A stretch of 55,932 nt of DNA from Saccharospirillum impatiens DSM 12546 (GCF_000423605.1 NZ_AUIH01000029.1:1-55932), one strand, 5' to 3'; shown: positions 23,924-33,155, counted from the first letter of the stretch. Translations and numbers: made by a program. Notes: generated by a model from the sequence alone, not told the origin.

Positions 23924-24683
23924 TCCACCCCATCGACTGTGCAACCTGGCTGACCGACATCAGCATGCACATGGTGATTACGATGGGCCGGATCAGCCGG
24001 GCACCACCACTGAGGATGGTATGGCTGCCAACAAAAGCCCCTAGCACCTGCCCCAGCATCATGGCAAAACCGATCACCCAGACCACCTGTCCACCCGCAG
24101 AAAACACCGCCAGTGACACGACATTTGACATGAAATTCAACGGTTTGGCGGATATAGTGGCAGCCAGCAATGTTTGCCCGCGAAAGGCGACACCCGTAGC
24201 GGCGTAGAAAGAGCCGGCACCTGGCCCGAAAAAACCGTCGTAAAAGCCAACGGCAGGGGCCCAGGTCATCGTCCATTCCCGCTGCGTTTGATGCGCCTTG
24301 GTCTCGATGCTACCCAGGTTCGGCGTTAACCAGAAATACACGGCAACACTGATCAGTAAAACGGGGACTAACCACTCCAGCCAGCCGGTATCCACACCCT
24401 GCACCAGCCAACTGCCCAAAGCGGCTCCAAGCCCAACAGCGATCAATCGCCAAAACAGTGACTGGCCACGCATATGCCCCTTCAGCAGCAAAGTCACCGA
24501 AGCGGTCAGGGTTCCAACGACGCCCTGGGCTTTGTTGGTTGCCAATGCACTGACAGGTGGCACGCCCAATAACAACATGGCAGGCAATGAAATCAGCCCA
24601 CCGCCTCCTGCCAGGGTATCGACCCAGCCAGCCAGCATGGCGACAGCAAACAGGATAAACAGAATGGTGAAAGACCACTCCAT
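23907..24683 (-). CDS. TauE/SafE-family membrane exporter
   Basis: 258 residues from the ATG at 24683 (AGGGAG upstream); the frame is open 21 codons further but without start signals. There are seven to eight hydrophobic segments, and the N-terminal family motif reads GWVDTLAGGGGLISLPA, followed by ALATNKAQGVVGT. The half-repeat GPGAGSFYA and an AFVGSHTILSGG segment are also family features. Members export sulfite, sulfoacetate or other organosulfur anions; the substrate here cannot be inferred. It overlaps the end of the gene at 23132. Confidence 0.87.
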   Translation of the reverse strand: MEWSFTILFILFAVAMLAGWVDTLAGGGGLISLPAMLLLGVPPVSALATNKAQGVVGTLTASVTLLLKGHMRGQSLFWRLIAVGLGAALGSWLVQGVDTGWLEWLVPVLLISVAVYFWLTPNLGSIETKAHQTQREWTMTWAPAVGFYDGFFGPGAGSFYAATGVAFRGQTLLAATISAKPLNFMSNVVSLAVFSAGGQVVWVIGFAMMLGQVLGAFVGSHTILSGGARLIRPIVITMCMLMSVSQVAQSMGWISLAG

Positions 24684-24777
24684 GGATGATTTCTCCCTGG
24701 GATTCCAATGACTCAGAGGTCGGCACAATACCTGGCAGCGATTCACGTCGACTCTCCTGAAGCCGACATGAACAGCG

Positions 24778-26508
24778 CTATTCCTGAAGCACCGGCATCA
24801 GACCCACACTGCTCAGATTTTGCCAGGCGCGTCGGGCATCATTATCCCGGGCAAAGCCGGTGGCGATCAAATGATAACGCTGATCAGATGCGTTCCATTG
24901 TAACACCAGAGTCGGAGGCTCTTCATTAATGGACTGGTAGGCCTGAAACCAAAGCACCTCTGGTGATACAAGTCGCTGCAACATGTCACTGGCATCGGCC
25001 TGCTGGTGAAGCTCAAGACTGTAACCATGCAACCCATCACCCAGGAAATACACATAGACATCACCGACGGGCAACCGTGCAGACTGATGCAGACTGGCAA
25101 CCTGCCCCTTTCCTTCCAGCCAGGCTTGCCACTCATCGATCTGTGTTGTCGAACTGAAACGGTCCAGATAGACCCAGGCCTGGTTACGGGCGGCATCCCA
25201 GATGAGCCGGTGGCGCCCGGGCAGGCGCCGGGTCGTGTCGGTCAGCAAAGCATCCCGCATCGATGGCTCAGACATCCAGCCAGTCAACGTCGCCGGGCTT
25301 ACCGGCCCGAGAATGAGGGTCCCGGGTACGTAGTTTGAATCAGGCATCACCGCTGGCGTCGAATGGGATGATGCGTCCTGCCCGGCAACGGCTGCCTGGT
25401 TTAAAGTCTGTCGATTCAGTTGGGTATTGACCCCGACATCCGGCGAAACTGAGTTCATACGCCGTATTTCCTCGGCGGTATACCGAGGCGTTCTCGCCTG
25501 TGCACTGGCGTCAACGGTACGGTTTTCGACTCGTCCATCGCTGCCAACGACCCGACGAATACGCCCTTCAATGCCACTTAGCCGCAAACGACGCCGCCAG
25601 ATTTCACTGTCAGCCAACTGCTCATATTCTCCCAGAAACAGGCCTACCGGCCCCTCGGGCTCCGCCTGTGCCAGAAAGACAGGCTGTGGATCACGGTCAT
25701 AGGCGATGGTGGTAAAAAACTGGCGCAAGCCCCGATACTCCATGGCCCGAACCGCTCGTTCCATGTTCGGAAATTGCCCCAATTGCAGAGTGTAAGGCCC
25801 GGCCGGGAAACATTTGCACAGTTCGGAACGTTCAATAATGGGTGGCAACGATTGGGAGAGATAGGTGGGTATCGGCTGCACCCGACGCTCGGGTTGTTCA
25901 GTGTCGACCGCATTCGCCGTATTTTGTGGCGGTGCCTGAGCGGCCTCGGCGCGAGCTCGGGCGTCACGCTCTGCGGCGGACATACGTTCGCCAAATACAT
26001 AGCGCACGCCATAGCGCCAGCGCCACTGGGCAGGCATGTCTCCGCTGAAATAGTCCTGATAGCCCGCATTGGCAAATACACGCAAGCCTTCAACCAGTGG
26101 CACGCTGATGTCAGCATCGAGATGGTAGCCAAGCGCACCGGCATTCAACACCGACTCATCCGCATTGCCGACAACATTGTCGCCCGCCAAAATCAGCCCC
26201 CCCACGCCCTGAAAGCGAGCACCGGTATGGCCTTGCTGCCATATCAGCCCCATTTCGTATTGCCGGAAGTCGTGGTTCAGAGTGCCGTTGTCGGTTGGGT
26301 ATTCAAGTTCGCTGTGGTAACGATAGCCAAGATCCAGACCCCAGCGCGTGTTATCCATGATCTGGACATGACTGGCCACACCCCAACCAACCGCATTTTC
26401 TCCACTGGCCAGGCCCAGGTCCATACTGAATTCCAGCGCAGGTGCTGACAATGGCAACACGCCCGCGCAGCCAACAAGCAGAGACCTCAGTGTGGTGGCC
26501 AGGCTCAT
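24778..26508 (-). CDS. Predicted outer-membrane beta-barrel-like protein with SPOR-like domain
   Basis: 576 residues. A signal peptide (about 1-24) is followed by a region of alternating aromatic strands (about 25-175; RWGLDLGYRYHSELEY, RQYEMGLIWQQGHTGARF, WRWRYGVRYVFGER) that looks like a small beta barrel. A charged Ala/Pro linker precedes a SPOR-like segment at about 235-320 (PAGPYTLQLGQFPNMERA, FLGEYEQLADSEIWRRRL). A second possible SPOR-like repeat ends the protein (YHLIATGFARDNDARRAW). The combination suggests an envelope protein that touches denuded glycan at division sites, but no homologue is recognised with certainty. It stands alone on the minus strand. Confidence 0.65.
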   Translation of the reverse strand: MSLATTLRSLLVGCAGVLPLSAPALEFSMDLGLASGENAVGWGVASHVQIMDNTRWGLDLGYRYHSELEYPTDNGTLNHDFRQYEMGLIWQQGHTGARFQGVGGLILAGDNVVGNADESVLNAGALGYHLDADISVPLVEGLRVFANAGYQDYFSGDMPAQWRWRYGVRYVFGERMSAAERDARARAEAAQAPPQNTANAVDTEQPERRVQPIPTYLSQSLPPIIERSELCKCFPAGPYTLQLGQFPNMERAVRAMEYRGLRQFFTTIAYDRDPQPVFLAQAEPEGPVGLFLGEYEQLADSEIWRRRLRLSGIEGRIRRVVGSDGRVENRTVDASAQARTPRYTAEEIRRMNSVSPDVGVNTQLNRQTLNQAAVAGQDASSHSTPAVMPDSNYVPGTLILGPVSPATLTGWMSEPSMRDALLTDTTRRLPGRHRLIWDAARNQAWVYLDRFSSTTQIDEWQAWLEGKGQVASLHQSARLPVGDVYVYFLGDGLHGYSLELHQQADASDMLQRLVSPEVLWFQAYQSINEEPPTLVLQWNASDQRYHLIATGFARDNDARRAWQNLSSVGLMPVLQE

Positions 26509-26661
26509 GAGCGAAATCTCACTGTGGTAAACGGGGTGGCGCGCTTCATAACAAAAACAATCCGGTTAATACTCTCGGTCAGGTTATCGCCCGCATCCGG
26601 GAAAAGTTGAGCCACGCACCTCAATTGACCATTTTCAACGCCTGTTCCGGAAAGGGGCTGT

Positions 26662-27300
26662 CTAGTCGCCATCGCCAATCAACGGGATGTCCAGAACATA
26701 GCTGGTGGCTTTCACCGGTTGGGTGATGTCGTGCTCCCACAGCTCGGCGTTGTGTTTTTTCACCGCCCAGTCGGCCAGATCAAAGAATGGCTGCCGCCCC
26801 GGATCGGCGATCAGAATCTGACGCACGCCCGCTTTTTTAGCTCGTTTGATCAGCGTTTTCCATTCATCGGCCAAACTGTCCCAGAAACAGATATCACCAC
26901 CGATCACGGTGTCGGCCATCGACAGGTCGTCGTTTTTCAACTGCTTGATCTTGCGCTGCCAAAAAACCGGCTTCAACTGATTCAGTTCGCCATGCAGTTG
27001 CAGATAAGGTTCAACAGAATCATCAGCATCAATCGACATCACTCGGGATTGGAAACGATTCATCAAGAACAGGCTGGTAGGCCCCCAACCGCAACCGATG
27101 TCAAACACCACACGACCTTCGGGAATAGGGTCAATCAACAGGTAGTCCATCAGGACGAAACTGGAGTCCCAGACCTTATTACCATGCAGATTGGCGTCAC
27201 CAACACTGTACTTCAATGTTTTGATAACCGGGTGACTGGCTTTCAGAAAGGTCAAACCGTGGGCAGACATCTGGTGCCTGGACAGGGAATTTTTAGACAA
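26662..27300 (-). CDS. Class I SAM-dependent methyltransferase
   Basis: 212 residues. A TTG at 27300 has GGAG 7 nt upstream; an ATG 30 nt later (MSAHGLTF) is an alternative start. Motif I is VFDIGCGWGPTSLFL and the acidic loop is SIDADDS. The VIGGDICFWDSLADEW and IADPGRQPFFDLADWA segments resemble the METTL20/ETFB-type lysine methyltransferase group (Methyltransf_16). The substrate is unknown. It stands alone, with the Mpo1-like gene downstream on the same strand. Confidence 0.75.
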   Translation of the reverse strand: MSKNSLSRHQMSAHGLTFLKASHPVIKTLKYSVGDANLHGNKVWDSSFVLMDYLLIDPIPEGRVVFDIGCGWGPTSLFLMNRFQSRVMSIDADDSVEPYLQLHGELNQLKPVFWQRKIKQLKNDDLSMADTVIGGDICFWDSLADEWKTLIKRAKKAGVRQILIADPGRQPFFDLADWAVKKHNAELWEHDITQPVKATSYVLDIPLIGDGD

Positions 27301-27437
27301 AGAATTTCTCCAGTCGAGTGTGACACGTTTATAGATAAAGGGTGTAATCTACCGCACTGAACCCACGCCTTATGAACAGTAGGCAGCGATTCAGGGAATG
27401 CCAACAGTGCGTTAAAAAATCAGACAGAATGGCCCTG

Positions 27438-27902
27438 CTATTTCAATGGAATGCCCAGGCGCTGATAAATGAAACTCAGCAACCAGGCTGGACCAATCAA
27501 CAAGAACTGAACGTCTTTGAAGAAACTGGGTTTCTTGCCTTCGATACGATGCCCCCAAAACTGTCCCACCCAGGCAGCCACGAACAATATAAGCGCAAAG
27601 ACCCAAAGTGGCAGTGGCGACCCAAGTGCTTTAAAACCCAGTATAAGGGCCACGGATACGGCGACCAGAATGCCCATCCCTATCGTCAGTGTCCACGACA
27701 GACGTGAATAAAACAATATACTGACTGCGATCAGGACAACGGCCGCATTCATCACCGGATTAGGCCCAAGCGGTATCTCCCACAACAATGCCAGCACGCA
27801 CCAGAAGATAACCGGCACACACACCCAATGAATTCTTTTGTTGATAGGGTTTTGATGGCTCTCGCCGTATTGGCTTAACCAGGTCTCAAGAGAGTTGGCC
27901 AT
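27438..27902 (-). CDS. Mpo1-like (DUF962) membrane protein
   Basis: 154 residues with GGGAGGT upstream of the ATG. The family N-terminus reads WLSQYGESHQNPINKRIHWV. Four hydrophobic segments follow, and the C-terminal hallmark is WVGQFWGHRIEGKKPSF then FLLIGPAWLL. The yeast homologue Mpo1 is a 2-hydroxy fatty acid dioxygenase; the conserved His residues (RIHW, GHRIEGKKP) are kept. The bacterial role is not established. Confidence 0.87.
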   Translation of the reverse strand: MANSLETWLSQYGESHQNPINKRIHWVCVPVIFWCVLALLWEIPLGPNPVMNAAVVLIAVSILFYSRLSWTLTIGMGILVAVSVALILGFKALGSPLPLWVFALILFVAAWVGQFWGHRIEGKKPSFFKDVQFLLIGPAWLLSFIYQRLGIPLK

Positions 27903-28096
27903 GAATCATACCTCCCGCTAGGGTTGAGTCCCGTTGAAGGGTGCAACTCGACAGCATAGCGGGTCCATGGCCGGTAGAACAGCAGAGGGGAATTATTGAG
28001 ATAAAATAGCCCTGCCGACACCCGGTAGGTATCGTTGAAAATGCAATTGTCGGCATCCTGCCGTAACCCGAGACTCAGTGCATCGGGTGGCGACGA

Positions 28097-28264
28097 TCAG
28101 TTGTCGCTAAGAACCGCTATACCCTTGAGGGCCAATTCGTCTCTCACTTCCGGACGCGATAGCCGGTCCAGCGTAGTGTGGTTACCACGACGACGCGACT
28201 TGGACTTGCTGACCACACCCAAAAAGGCGAGGAACGATTGCTTGGCGGTTGCTTTCTTCTCCAT
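28097..28264 (-). CDS. Small basic protein of unknown function (55 aa)
   Basis: A 55-codon minus-strand gene. AGGTGA lies 6 nt before the ATG. The product starts MEKKATAKQSFLAFLG, has a very basic centre (SKSKSRRRGNH) and ends with an acidic helix-like part (LSRPEVRDELALKGIAVLSD). It has no membrane segment, signal peptide or cysteine. It lies between the Mpo1-like gene and the DUF1631 gene, all on the minus strand. I do not recognise a family. The good ribosome site and coding-like composition support a real gene. Confidence 0.6.
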   Translation of the reverse strand: MEKKATAKQSFLAFLGVVSKSKSRRRGNHTTLDRLSRPEVRDELALKGIAVLSDN

Positions 28265-28462
28265 TGTGTTCACCTTGAACTCAGTATTCTGAGGTTTAGT
28301 ACCCGGCTTTACCGTCAGATTGTGCGTGTCAGAATGGGTACTTGAATACTGTACTATGAACGCTGGTTACATTCTGCGCACAAATCAGACAAACATTTAT
28401 AACTTAGCGTCGTCAATGACTGTTCGCATACAGTCGCCCGCTATACGCAAACCCCGGACAAT

Positions 28463-28485
28463 AAAAAACCCGCTGAAGCAGCGGG
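28463..28485 (-). terminator. Terminator of the DUF1631 gene
   Basis: On the minus strand CCCGCTG, loop CTT, CAGCGGG, then TTTTTTAT. A 7-bp stem with a good T run, 26 bp past the stop codon. Confidence 0.85.
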
Positions 28486-28511
28486 TCTGTTTGGGGCAAT
28501 CGGGTGACGAA

Positions 28512-30740
28512 TCAGTGTCGGGTTTTTTCCGGCTCACCCAGCTCGGATACCAGCGTATCAATCATCCGGTCAAACAGCGGCGCATCGTCAACCAGACGGA
28601 ATCCGTCGTTGCGCAAAGCCATAGCCAGGCCAATAGCAGAGCGTTCTGCCACTTTGTTGCTCTGATGATCGGTAAAAATGTACTTGCTGCCCATACCCAC
28701 AATAGCCGTCAAACACCCTCGCTCAATTTTGCCCGACTGGTTTTCAATATCGAACCAGGCCCCGGTTTCAAACGTTTCAACCATGTCCATATAATAGGTC
28801 AGGTCGGCCGGCTTGTGCTGAATGACCGGTTCATCGACTGGCAGTGGCTGCGGCTGCTCAACCAGCTCATCCGCGCGAGCCGAACGCTCAGTAAAGGCGT
28901 CCAGCCGCTCCTGATCCGCCCAGACACTCTCAGACAGTGGCTGGTGCCGGGGCTGGTGCCATTCATCAATGGCTGACATCAGGCGGTCGCGTTCGCCTTC
29001 GTTCAGACCCAATGCTTTAAGACCATCGTGCAGGCCGGAACGTAGATTCGGCAGCAGCCGCGCAAAGCGCGTCGACTCCGTTACCTGAATGTTCGGCTGC
29101 AAGCTCCAGACCAGTTCCCTGGCAATTCGGGCACTGGTTTTCCAGGCTTTGCCTTCGCCATGGGTGGTGTAGATGCCGCGCATCAACCGGTACCAATGAC
29201 GCTTGAGCAAATGCTCGGCATCCTCGGGCAATGTTTCGCCTTCGAGCAGGGCTTCCATAAACAGCCTTGCCCTGTCCTGGTTCTGGTGCTCTTTGAACTG
29301 AGTTTCCTCAGCCTCGACCATGGGCGATACACGAGCTTGCGCGACGGCATCGTACTCCGCCTTGAGATCATCAAATTCACTCAATGCCGAGTCAAACATG
29401 GTCAAATCGGATTCAAACTCGTGATTCAGACGCGTAACAATGCGCTCCATACCATCAAGCAGAACGTCGTCTTCAAGGTGCTCGTCAGGCTGCCAGCCGG
29501 TTGCGGCGCGCGCCATCCGGTTAAGCAAAAGGCGAGCCGAATGTTCCGACTCGGTAAAGAACTCCTTGTCGAGCAAGGCGACTTTGATGATTGGAATTTG
29601 CATACGCGCCATCAATTGTTTCATGTGCGCCGAGAGCTTCTGATCATCAAGAATGTATTCAAACAGCATCGCCACCAGCGAAACCGTACCCGCTTCCTGG
29701 GTTCCCTGAACCTGGGCCGTCACTTGCTGCGCCTGAGCCTGAGCCCAGAGTTTCATTTCTCCCAGATCAAGCGATACCGGCGCCGCACTGGCCTGGGCCT
29801 GCACTCGGGTCAGATTGCCCATCAACGCCTGTAAAGCGTCAGCCGCAACCATGACCCCTTGCCCGCCCGAGCCAGCCATTCCCGCGCCCGCGTTGTAACC
29901 ACCCGCTCCCGAACCGGAGAATCCGCCACCGGCATAACCACCCGGCTGAGCTTGGCCGCCCGGGTGTTCACCGTACATTCGCTGGCTCAACATCTGACCC
30001 AGTTGTTCAAACGTTTCTGAACTGGACATATCCGGCCGATTCTGGGTCGACGCATTGATCAGTTTCAGATTGGGCAAAATGCCTTCTTCAATCAACCAGT
30101 TGTTGTTGGATTGGTAAAATACCAGCAACTTGGAGACGGCTTTCTGGTCAAACAACCTAAACAGCAGAAGCGTGGTCTTCAGTGACCAGTTACCGCCTTC
30201 CAGTGCGCTCATGGCCATGCGGCCAAGGACTTCAGGATTGAAGGGCGTCTGCTCATTATTGAGATCTTTGCGTCCGGTCAGCACACCAAGCCGTTCCCGG
30301 AAAGCCAGCCACTGGTCGCCGGAGCGCTCAAGAATTCGATTGGTAAAGCTGTCGATGGCCAGACCGCGCTCCAGAGTGTCGTCTTCTATCAGCGACAATT
30401 CGGTCACTTTCGGCGCTGCATCCGTCGTTTCAGCCTCCACCTGCCCTTTGGCCACCTCATCGGTATAGGTTTTTACCCCTTTGATAATGGCTTCCCGAAT
30501 GCTGTTTTTCTCAAGTCTCAAGGCCCGCAGGCTGTCAAAATAAGCACCGGACTCAAAACCATCGGTGGTTTTTTCAGCCAACCGGAACAGGAAGTCATCA
30601 GAGGCGACAAAGAACTCGTCCAGCAAGGCCGGCAACAGCGCAACAAACCGTCGCGATAGCGCGTCCAGCCTTGCTGTATCGGCTTTGTGCGGTACTTTGC
30701 TGAGGTGTTGGCGCAGGTCTGTAACCTTGGCTGTGTTCAT
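28512..30740 (-). CDS. DUF1631 family protein
   Basis: 742 residues from the ATG at 30740 (MNTAKVTDLRQHL); a 15-codon longer start exists at 30785. The N-terminal half fits the DUF1631 region (FVALLPALLDEFFVASDDFLFRLAEK, FNPEVLGRMAMSALEG). Residues about 258-293 form a glycine-rich linker (GGYAGGGFSGSGAGG). The second DUF1631 block has IIKVALLDKEFFTESEHSAR and WKTSARIARELVWSLQP. The last 90 residues contain a small beta-rich part (GAWFDIENQSGKIERGCL, KYIFTDHQSNKVAERS) like a PilZ-type ligand domain. The family is often misnamed thymidine phosphorylase. Its function is unknown, and a c-di-GMP link is inferred only from the C-terminal shape. Confidence 0.82.
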   Translation of the reverse strand: MNTAKVTDLRQHLSKVPHKADTARLDALSRRFVALLPALLDEFFVASDDFLFRLAEKTTDGFESGAYFDSLRALRLEKNSIREAIIKGVKTYTDEVAKGQVEAETTDAAPKVTELSLIEDDTLERGLAIDSFTNRILERSGDQWLAFRERLGVLTGRKDLNNEQTPFNPEVLGRMAMSALEGGNWSLKTTLLLFRLFDQKAVSKLLVFYQSNNNWLIEEGILPNLKLINASTQNRPDMSSSETFEQLGQMLSQRMYGEHPGGQAQPGGYAGGGFSGSGAGGYNAGAGMAGSGGQGVMVAADALQALMGNLTRVQAQASAAPVSLDLGEMKLWAQAQAQQVTAQVQGTQEAGTVSLVAMLFEYILDDQKLSAHMKQLMARMQIPIIKVALLDKEFFTESEHSARLLLNRMARAATGWQPDEHLEDDVLLDGMERIVTRLNHEFESDLTMFDSALSEFDDLKAEYDAVAQARVSPMVEAEETQFKEHQNQDRARLFMEALLEGETLPEDAEHLLKRHWYRLMRGIYTTHGEGKAWKTSARIARELVWSLQPNIQVTESTRFARLLPNLRSGLHDGLKALGLNEGERDRLMSAIDEWHQPRHQPLSESVWADQERLDAFTERSARADELVEQPQPLPVDEPVIQHKPADLTYYMDMVETFETGAWFDIENQSGKIERGCLTAIVGMGSKYIFTDHQSNKVAERSAIGLAMALRNDGFRLVDDAPLFDRMIDTLVSELGEPEKTRH

Positions 30741-31061
30741 TGTCGTTCCACTTGGAGTAACGTTAGGCTGCCTAATGTACGGCATCTAACGGGTAATTCT
30801 GGGACACAGTTCACTCTGTTCCGGAGCCAGACCAGGCAAAGCCTTAAAGTGTCGACTGCGTCACCATTTCGACTCTTTTCATCCGGGTGGAACAGTCAAT
30901 CTATTGGCTTATTACTTCATGTCTCTCTTTCTTTGTGACAGGCGGCAACTTTATGGCGCCATATTCTCCCCAACTGCTGTTACAGTTTGATACTTGTGGC
31001 CAGCCTGAGGGACTGGGTTAAATGTCCCCCTACGAAGGCATTCAAAAAAGGAGCCGCATTC
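30741..31061. other. Divergent intergenic region without a gene
   Basis: It holds the promoters for the divergent DUF1631 and oxidoreductase genes. The perfect palindrome TATGGCGCCATA (30952-30963) is the only notable site. The plus-strand gene has its ribosome site AAAAAAGGAG near its right end. Confidence 0.4.
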
Positions 31062-32123
31062 ATGGCATACCCCGCCATTCGAACTGGAATCATCGGCTAT
31101 GGCCTGTCAGGACGGGTTTTCCATGCACCTTTTATACAGGGTACGCCTGAGTTTGAATTAACAGCAGTGTGCAGCCGGCAACCCGAGGCTATTCACGAGC
31201 GCTACCCAGACACGACCGTGGTGGAGGATGCTGGCCAACTGATTGCATCGCAGCTCGACCTGATCATCATTACTGCGCCCAACGCTCTGCATTTTCCACT
31301 CGCAGAAGCGGCCCTGAAAGCGGGTAAGGATGTTTTACTGGAGAAGCCTTCAGTCACCTCGCTGCAAGAAATAGAGACGCTGACACAGCTGGCCAAAACA
31401 CAAAACCGTTTGCTCACGGTCTATCAAAACCGCCGGTTCGATGGCGATTTTCTGCACCTGAAAGCTCTGATCAATTCCGGAGAGCTTGGCGCACTGAAGC
31501 ACCTGACCAGCCGGTTTGACCGTTTTCGGCCCATCCCGCAGAATCGCTGGCGGGAACAACCCGGGCCAGCCAGCGGCATTTTCTGGGATCTGGGACCGCA
31601 CTTACTGGATCAGGCATTGCATTTACTGGGCTCACCCGACTCCCTGCAAGCAAGCCTGAAAGTTCTGCGCACCGGGGGCACCACACCCGACTGGTTTGAA
31701 GTCATGTTGTATTACCCGGATTTGCAGGTGACGCTTGGCTCGACACCTTTTGAAGCGGGGCCTATGCGACGTTTTAACGCCCGTTTCGAACAGGGTAGCT
31801 GGCACTGTTGGGGGCTGGATCCTCAGGAGGAAGCACTGCGCGGCGGCCAAATGCCCTGGCTTGCGGCCTATCCCGACGCAGGCCAGGCACAGACAGCAAA
31901 ACGGTACAGTGCCTCTGACGACGGGCGCGTTACAGAGCAGCCCGATGACTGCTCTGCCGGGCAGTATCAAGCCTATTTCAAGAGCCTTGCCAGGGCCATT
32001 CACACCCGAAGCGAGCCCCCCGTCAGTCTGAACGATGCTCGCGCTCTGCTCTACACACTTGAACTGGCAGAGCAATCGTCTAGCGAAGGGAAACGTCTGG
32101 ACTGGAACTATTCTCAGCCCTAA
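31062..32123 (+). CDS. Gfo/Idh/MocA-family oxidoreductase
   Basis: 353 residues from the ATG at 31062 after AAAAAAGGAG; the frame is open 25 codons further upstream. The Rossmann motif GIIGYGLSGRVFHAP (about 9-23), EKPSVTS (the active EKP motif) and DLGPHLLDQALHLLG are all present. This matches the YdgJ/YvaA-like branch of NAD(P)-dependent sugar or inositol dehydrogenases. It stands alone, so the substrate is unclear. The stop codon falls inside the first unit of a 24-bp tandem repeat. Confidence 0.87.
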   Translation: MAYPAIRTGIIGYGLSGRVFHAPFIQGTPEFELTAVCSRQPEAIHERYPDTTVVEDAGQLIASQLDLIIITAPNALHFPLAEAALKAGKDVLLEKPSVTSLQEIETLTQLAKTQNRLLTVYQNRRFDGDFLHLKALINSGELGALKHLTSRFDRFRPIPQNRWREQPGPASGIFWDLGPHLLDQALHLLGSPDSLQASLKVLRTGGTTPDWFEVMLYYPDLQVTLGSTPFEAGPMRRFNARFEQGSWHCWGLDPQEEALRGGQMPWLAAYPDAGQAQTAKRYSASDDGRVTEQPDDCSAGQYQAYFKSLARAIHTRSEPPVSLNDARALLYTLELAEQSSSEGKRLDWNYSQP

Positions 32124-32184
32124 CGGGATTTCTGGTCTCAGCCCTAACGGGCTTGCTGGTCTCAGCTCAACAGGCTTACTGGCG
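32113..32184. repeat. Three tandem copies of a 24-bp unit
   Basis: Units begin CTCAGCCCTAACGGG at 32113 and 32137, and a diverged third starts CTCAGCTCAACAGG at 32161. Units 1 and 2 differ at only three positions. Each unit holds a short hairpin (AGCCC-TAAC-GGGCT in unit 2). The array spans the stop codon of the oxidoreductase and reaches the stop codon of the convergent gene at 32176. It could act as a weak bidirectional terminator. Confidence 0.8.
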
Positions 32185-33024
32185 GGTCAGAGACCAGGCA
32201 TCCAGCCCATCATTCAGTGCACGCTGAGCCGTACCGTCGGCAACAAGTTCCGCCATGATTCGATTCAGCTCAGTGCGAAGTGCCTCGGTGTTGCACGGTG
32301 AGCGCCGTGATATGGTCAGGAACAACCCCTCTGCACTGATGGGCGGCTCTATCTGCTCAATGACAAAATCGAGATCAAGTTCAGCCGCATAGGCCAGCCC
32401 CGGATATTCCTCATAAAGGACGTAGTCGACCCGACCCTGGGCCAGCATGCGAAACGCCTGAGGCAGGCTGGTGACGTTATCAATGCTCAGATTAACACTG
32501 GCATACTCATCGAAATTCTGCCCGAAGCTGTTATTGATTACGGTTGCACCTTCATACGACTTAAGGTCGGCCCACTCGCTGTATTCAAAGGCCACTAGCG
32601 ATCGCTTCCAGACCACCGAGCGGGTAGTCAGAAAGGCCGGTTCTATATAATCCATATAGGCCAGTCGCGGCATCGTGAAAAAGGCGCCGGCAATAAGATC
32701 TATGCGCCCTACCCTGACTTCCTCCTGAGCTCGGGACCAGGGACCGGTGTAGATAACTTCGATCGGAATCCCCAGGCGTTCACTCAGCGCTTCCATGATG
32801 GTCTTATTGGCACCGATCAAACCGCGTCGTGACCCGGGTTCCTGCCACAAATACGGAGGATATTCGGGGTTACCGGTAGCGGTCAGACGGGAACAGCCGA
32901 GCCCCGACTCGGTCGTCGCAGGTGTGCCAATCACACTTTGCTCGGCCTGTACGGCGGCCAAAAAAGAGATTGAACCGATCAGCACCAGGCGTTGCAACCA
33001 GCTGGACGCGCTCAAAATCATCAT
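32176..33024 (-). CDS. Orphan periplasmic binding protein (SBP_bac_3 type)
   Basis: 282 residues. A signal peptide (LQRLVLIGSISFLAAVQA) is followed by an amino-acid-receptor-like domain: TGNPEYPPYLWQE, GANKTIMEALSERLG, VGRIDLIAGAFFTMPR and LAQGRVDYVLYEEYPG. Two cysteines (CSRL near the mature N-terminus and RRSPCNTE) could form a disulfide. There are no transporter genes beside it. It is one of three such orphans in the window and its ligand is unknown. Confidence 0.8.
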   Translation of the reverse strand: MMILSASSWLQRLVLIGSISFLAAVQAEQSVIGTPATTESGLGCSRLTATGNPEYPPYLWQEPGSRRGLIGANKTIMEALSERLGIPIEVIYTGPWSRAQEEVRVGRIDLIAGAFFTMPRLAYMDYIEPAFLTTRSVVWKRSLVAFEYSEWADLKSYEGATVINNSFGQNFDEYASVNLSIDNVTSLPQAFRMLAQGRVDYVLYEEYPGLAYAAELDLDFVIEQIEPPISAEGLFLTISRRSPCNTEALRTELNRIMAELVADGTAQRALNDGLDAWSLTRQ

Positions 33025-33155
33025 TCGCGCCCCATTTCGGACGAAAGACCCGTCAAGATCATGTGTTCACTCTATTCATGCGGATTCAACCCCTTTGTCC
33101 TGCTCCTCCCTGATCCGGACTCCTAAGCTTAATAATAGATGCGTAGTTGAAAAAT

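Noticed and set aside
32113-32184. Short regularly repeated units as a CRISPR array
   Set aside because: The units abut with no spacers, and no cas genes occur in the window.
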